The notes under the pieces: generated by a model
The model's input: the letters and a program-made list of their open reading frames with translations, nothing else
What the model was told of the DNA's origin: nothing
Databases searched by the model: none
Part shown: one piece after another, positions 61,423-64,000 of the stretch
Numbering within the stretch: the first letter of the stretch is position 1
Layout: each line of letters opens with the position of its first letter
NCBI GenBank assembly: GCA_963664845.1
Contig: OY761615.1
Location: 3,906,001-3,970,000 of the forward strand
DNA: 64,000 nt
Direction: 5' to 3'
Origin: CAIYTF01 sp963664845
Lineage (GTDB): Bacteria; Bacteroidota; Ignavibacteria; Ignavibacteriales; Ignavibacteriaceae
Program-made: the position numbers and the translations under genes

Positions 61423-63957
61423 TTAAAAACCTTTTCCGAACTGGAAGTGGAACAGCCATCCAGGATTCTGTCCGGTGACTGCAAATCTGTCGAAACCGTA
61501 ACCAATATCAAAACCGATCAAACCAATGGGGTTGATCATAACACGCGCGCCAAAACCGGCCGACCGGCGAAGATCGAATGCACTTGCTGTCTTGAAGTCC
61601 CGGTACACATTTCCGGCTTCTGCGAATGCAAGCACATAAAGTGGAATGGGCTCAATGGAAACGGCAAACCGGAGTTCGGTTGTATATCGCATTGATACTT
61701 TTCCACCAATAACATCGCCTGAGGAGTTCTTGGGTCCAATGGAGCGGTCATCATAACCGCGCAAAGGCACTGTGGCAATAACAAGCCCGTTACCTCCCAT
61801 GTAATAATATTCAAACGGATTGATGGGGGTTCCTGATTCCAGTTCCTCAATATATCCGAAATCTGCTACAGCATAAAATGCCAGGCGTGAACTGTTGAAT
61901 ATCCGTTTATACCATTCTGACTTGAAATTGACTTTGAAGTAATCAACGTTTCCAGGAAGGAATGGGCCGCCTGAAATTTCACCATCCAACACTATGTTTG
62001 AACCAAGTGAGGGGAATATGGGGTTATCCACGTTCTTTCTTGAAACCGTAACACCCAGCGTGAACTGACGGGTAACTCCTGTTGCATAGTAGGACCCTCC
62101 GTCAATAACGTTATTATGCTGGAATCGTAAGAATCCCTGAATATTGAAATAATCATCAGGCCATTTCAGCCGGCGGCCAATGCGGGCGGTTATTCCTGAC
62201 TGGCGCATATCATAAATATACTGCTGGCGTGTATCGAAGAGATCCAAGCCAACAAGGGTTGGTGAATCCATAAGCCATGGTTCGGTGAATCCAAGGCTGA
62301 ATGTCCTGTAAATGCTTCCCACGCCAAACTGCCAGTTGAAACTGAGCACCTGACCGGCACCCATGCTGAACGGATCTGCCATGGAGAAGTTTGTCAGGGT
62401 GACCCCCATTGCTCCGCTGAAGCCGAATGAACCGCTATATCCAACAGATGCATTCAGATAATCGCTCGACTTTTCTTCCACTTTATAGGTAACATTAACC
62501 GTGCTGTCGTTTGCAATCTGGTAATCTACACCTTCCTGATACAGCTTTTCGACATTGAAAAACTGAAGGTTGGCCAATTGTTGCAGGCTGCGTAACATAA
62601 GTGCGCGATTGAAATAGTCCCCCGGAATACTGTACAACTCACGGCGGACGACTTTATCCTTCGTCTTATCATTCCCGATAATATCCACGAAGCCAATTTT
62701 AAACTGATTGCGCTCCGTGATCTGGATTAAAATATCAATTGAATCTTCGGCGACTTTGGTTTCGTTGGTTTTCAGGTTAAAAGTGAGATACCCGTTGTCA
62801 AGATACATTGAAGCAATATCGTTCTGTTTTTCGTTTTGACGAAGATTCTGGTTAAACTTCTCGAGATTAAAAACATCACCCTTGGCGAAACCCAGCTTTT
62901 CCGATAATTGCGCGTCTGTATAGAGTTTGTTCCCTTCCCATACGATGTTTCGTACTTTATATTGCGGGCCTTCATATACATTCAAATAGATGTCGAGGTC
63001 TTTTTTGCCATTGCGATAAACGAGCGAATCGGATAATATTTCAGCATCCCGGTAACCGTTTTTCTTGTAGAAGGATTCGAGAAGCTTTTTGTCTTCTTCA
63101 TATTTCTTCTTGTCATATTTTGCGCCGGACCAGAATTTCCACCATTTGGCTTCTTCTGTTTCCTTAAACTCGCCCTTTAAATCGGAAGCGCTGAATTTTT
63201 GATTACCGGAAAACACAATTTTCCTGACCACAACCTTTTCGTTTTCTTTGAAAACCAATTTAAGCAATGTTCGTGTTTTGATCTTTTCGATCAGATGTGA
63301 GTAATAAACATCACTTTTTTCATAGAGCGTCTTGTATTCATCAGCCAGGTTTGCAGAGTTTCTCCATACCACATTGATGCCGTCTTTTGTGGTGTCTGCT
63401 GTGTAATATTCGTAATATTTTGCAGTAATTTCGGTGTTCAAATACCCGTCATCTTCATAAAGTTTATTGATGAGTATTTTGATACGGTTAACTTCCTGGG
63501 GCTTCAGGATTTGTCCGCGAGTTAAAGTGACCTTTTTTTCAAAGTCGCTTTCTTTCAATTCATCATTGCCCTCATAAACAAGCTTTTCCAATCTGGGGTA
63601 CTCGTCCACCTTTATGACAAGAAACACGCCTTCATTCACTTTTTTCTCAATTTCAACCTGAACGTCAGAGAAAATATTCAAAGACCAGAGTTGTCTGATA
63701 GCCGTGATGGTTTGATCTCCGGGTACCTGAATTTCTTCTCCAATTTTTAGGCCTGAATTCGCAATAATGGTTCGTGGCTCTGCAGACTTATTGCCGGTAA
63801 CGGAAATCCCGAGGATCTTATAATTTATTTTTGCTGTCTGTGCCTGAACAAATGAAAGCGAAAAAAGGAAAATAAAAACAAGAGAACATAGTTTGTTGGC
63901 TGGGATACAATTTTTGATGGTGCTGCCCTTTTTATGGTTTATCGTTTTTAGACGCAT
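61423..63957 (-). CDS. bamA: BamA outer membrane protein assembly factor
   Basis: An 844-residue Omp85 protein starting at ATG 63955-63957, which overlaps the end of uppS by 26 bases. After a basic leader comes a signal peptide (LCSLVFIFLFSLSFVQAQ). Five POTRA domains fill about 30-470, with typical SVTGNKSAEPRTII and VVRKIVFSGNQKFSASDLK. The Omp85 barrel follows, with motifs NVGYSGSFGFSGAMG-like, WLMDSPTLVGLD and the VRGF-equivalent LRGYDDRSIGP. The last residue is Phe (FHFQFGKGF). BamA inserts barrel proteins such as OmpA and FadL here. Confidence 0.96.
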   Translation of the reverse strand: MRLKTINHKKGSTIKNCIPANKLCSLVFIFLFSLSFVQAQTAKINYKILGISVTGNKSAEPRTIIANSGLKIGEEIQVPGDQTITAIRQLWSLNIFSDVQVEIEKKVNEGVFLVIKVDEYPRLEKLVYEGNDELKESDFEKKVTLTRGQILKPQEVNRIKILINKLYEDDGYLNTEITAKYYEYYTADTTKDGINVVWRNSANLADEYKTLYEKSDVYYSHLIEKIKTRTLLKLVFKENEKVVVRKIVFSGNQKFSASDLKGEFKETEEAKWWKFWSGAKYDKKKYEEDKKLLESFYKKNGYRDAEILSDSLVYRNGKKDLDIYLNVYEGPQYKVRNIVWEGNKLYTDAQLSEKLGFAKGDVFNLEKFNQNLRQNEKQNDIASMYLDNGYLTFNLKTNETKVAEDSIDILIQITERNQFKIGFVDIIGNDKTKDKVVRRELYSIPGDYFNRALMLRSLQQLANLQFFNVEKLYQEGVDYQIANDSTVNVTYKVEEKSSDYLNASVGYSGSFGFSGAMGVTLTNFSMADPFSMGAGQVLSFNWQFGVGSIYRTFSLGFTEPWLMDSPTLVGLDLFDTRQQYIYDMRQSGITARIGRRLKWPDDYFNIQGFLRFQHNNVIDGGSYYATGVTRQFTLGVTVSRKNVDNPIFPSLGSNIVLDGEISGGPFLPGNVDYFKVNFKSEWYKRIFNSSRLAFYAVADFGYIEELESGTPINPFEYYYMGGNGLVIATVPLRGYDDRSIGPKNSSGDVIGGKVSMRYTTELRFAVSIEPIPLYVLAFAEAGNVYRDFKTASAFDLRRSAGFGARVMINPIGLIGFDIGYGFDRFAVTGQNPGWLFHFQFGKGF

Positions 63958-64000
63958 GGTAAATTTGTTCACTGACCTTTCCAAATCTTCGTTCGCGTGT
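63932..64000 (-). CDS. uppS: Undecaprenyl diphosphate synthase, 3' end
   Basis: The last 22 residues of a gene starting outside the window. On the minus strand it reads ERRFGKVSEQIYHASK and then NDKP and a stop at 63932-63934. RRFGKxSEQ is the conserved C-terminal motif of UppS, which makes the undecaprenyl lipid carrier. It overlaps the chosen bamA start. uppS before bamA is a known arrangement in this group. Only the tail is visible, so the call rests on a short motif. Confidence 0.75.
   Translation of the reverse strand, partial: TRERRFGKVSEQIYHASKNDKP

Overview
The window is 64 kb of a chromosome from a Gram-negative bacterium with an outer membrane (BamA, two Skp/OmpH chaperones, LpxD, OmpA, FadL, LspA and several lipoproteins). 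It most resembles the Bacteroidota/Ignavibacteriota/Chlorobiota (FCB) group. The reasons are an IleRS of the GIHHVM type 2 form, a giant lipoprotein of Kre9/KNH-like NGGE repeats, a TAnnTTTG promoter motif in front of the tRNA gene, and a paired biotin carboxylase and biotin carrier gene. Several genes do have good Shine-Dalgarno sequences, so a strict Bacteroidia assignment is not supported. The genus cannot be told from the sequence alone.

Layout. 0-8.5 kb: end of an XdhC-like gene, an ABC-F ATPase, a HigBA toxin-antitoxin pair with a double palindromic operator, and a glycosyltransferase overlapping an AddB-like Fe-S nuclease. 8.5-12.3 kb: a LolD-like ATPase, repeat-rich DNA and an AT-rich DUF4143 ATPase. 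11.3-20.1 kb, minus strand: ileS, a histone-tailed DksA/TraR protein, lspA and rluD, then yggS, divIVA, a purine nucleoside phosphorylase and a membrane protein carrying a DivIVA-like coiled coil. 20.1-33.3 kb: an exported CBM20-esterase, a Rieske lipoprotein and a 3388-residue lipoprotein with about 34 Ig-like repeats in a nested 1-2-8 periodicity. 33.6-37.5 kb: etfB-etfA-acyl-CoA dehydrogenase, probably for acyl-CoA oxidation. 38-44.4 kb: repeats, a SPOR lipoprotein, a FadL plus SGNH-hydrolase operon, and biotin carrier/biotin carboxylase. 44.4-48.1 kb: an AT-rich accessory island with a membrane coiled-coil protein and a Ser/Thr kinase-like protein, then palindromic repeats. 48.1-64 kb: an exported carbonic anhydrase fused to SPOR, mutS2, yqeY-cvpA, a SpmA/SpmB-like fusion, ompA, tRNA-Pro(CGG), marC, queE-queD-truA, and the envelope operon uppS(end)-bamA-ompH-ompH-lpxD.

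Most genes are housekeeping. The unusual material is the giant repeat lipoprotein with its hairpin leader, the membrane-anchored DivIVA-like protein, the H1-like DksA, the carbonic anhydrase-SPOR fusion, the kinase island and several families of hairpin-forming dispersed repeats. No CRISPR array, insertion sequence, rRNA gene or prophage was seen.
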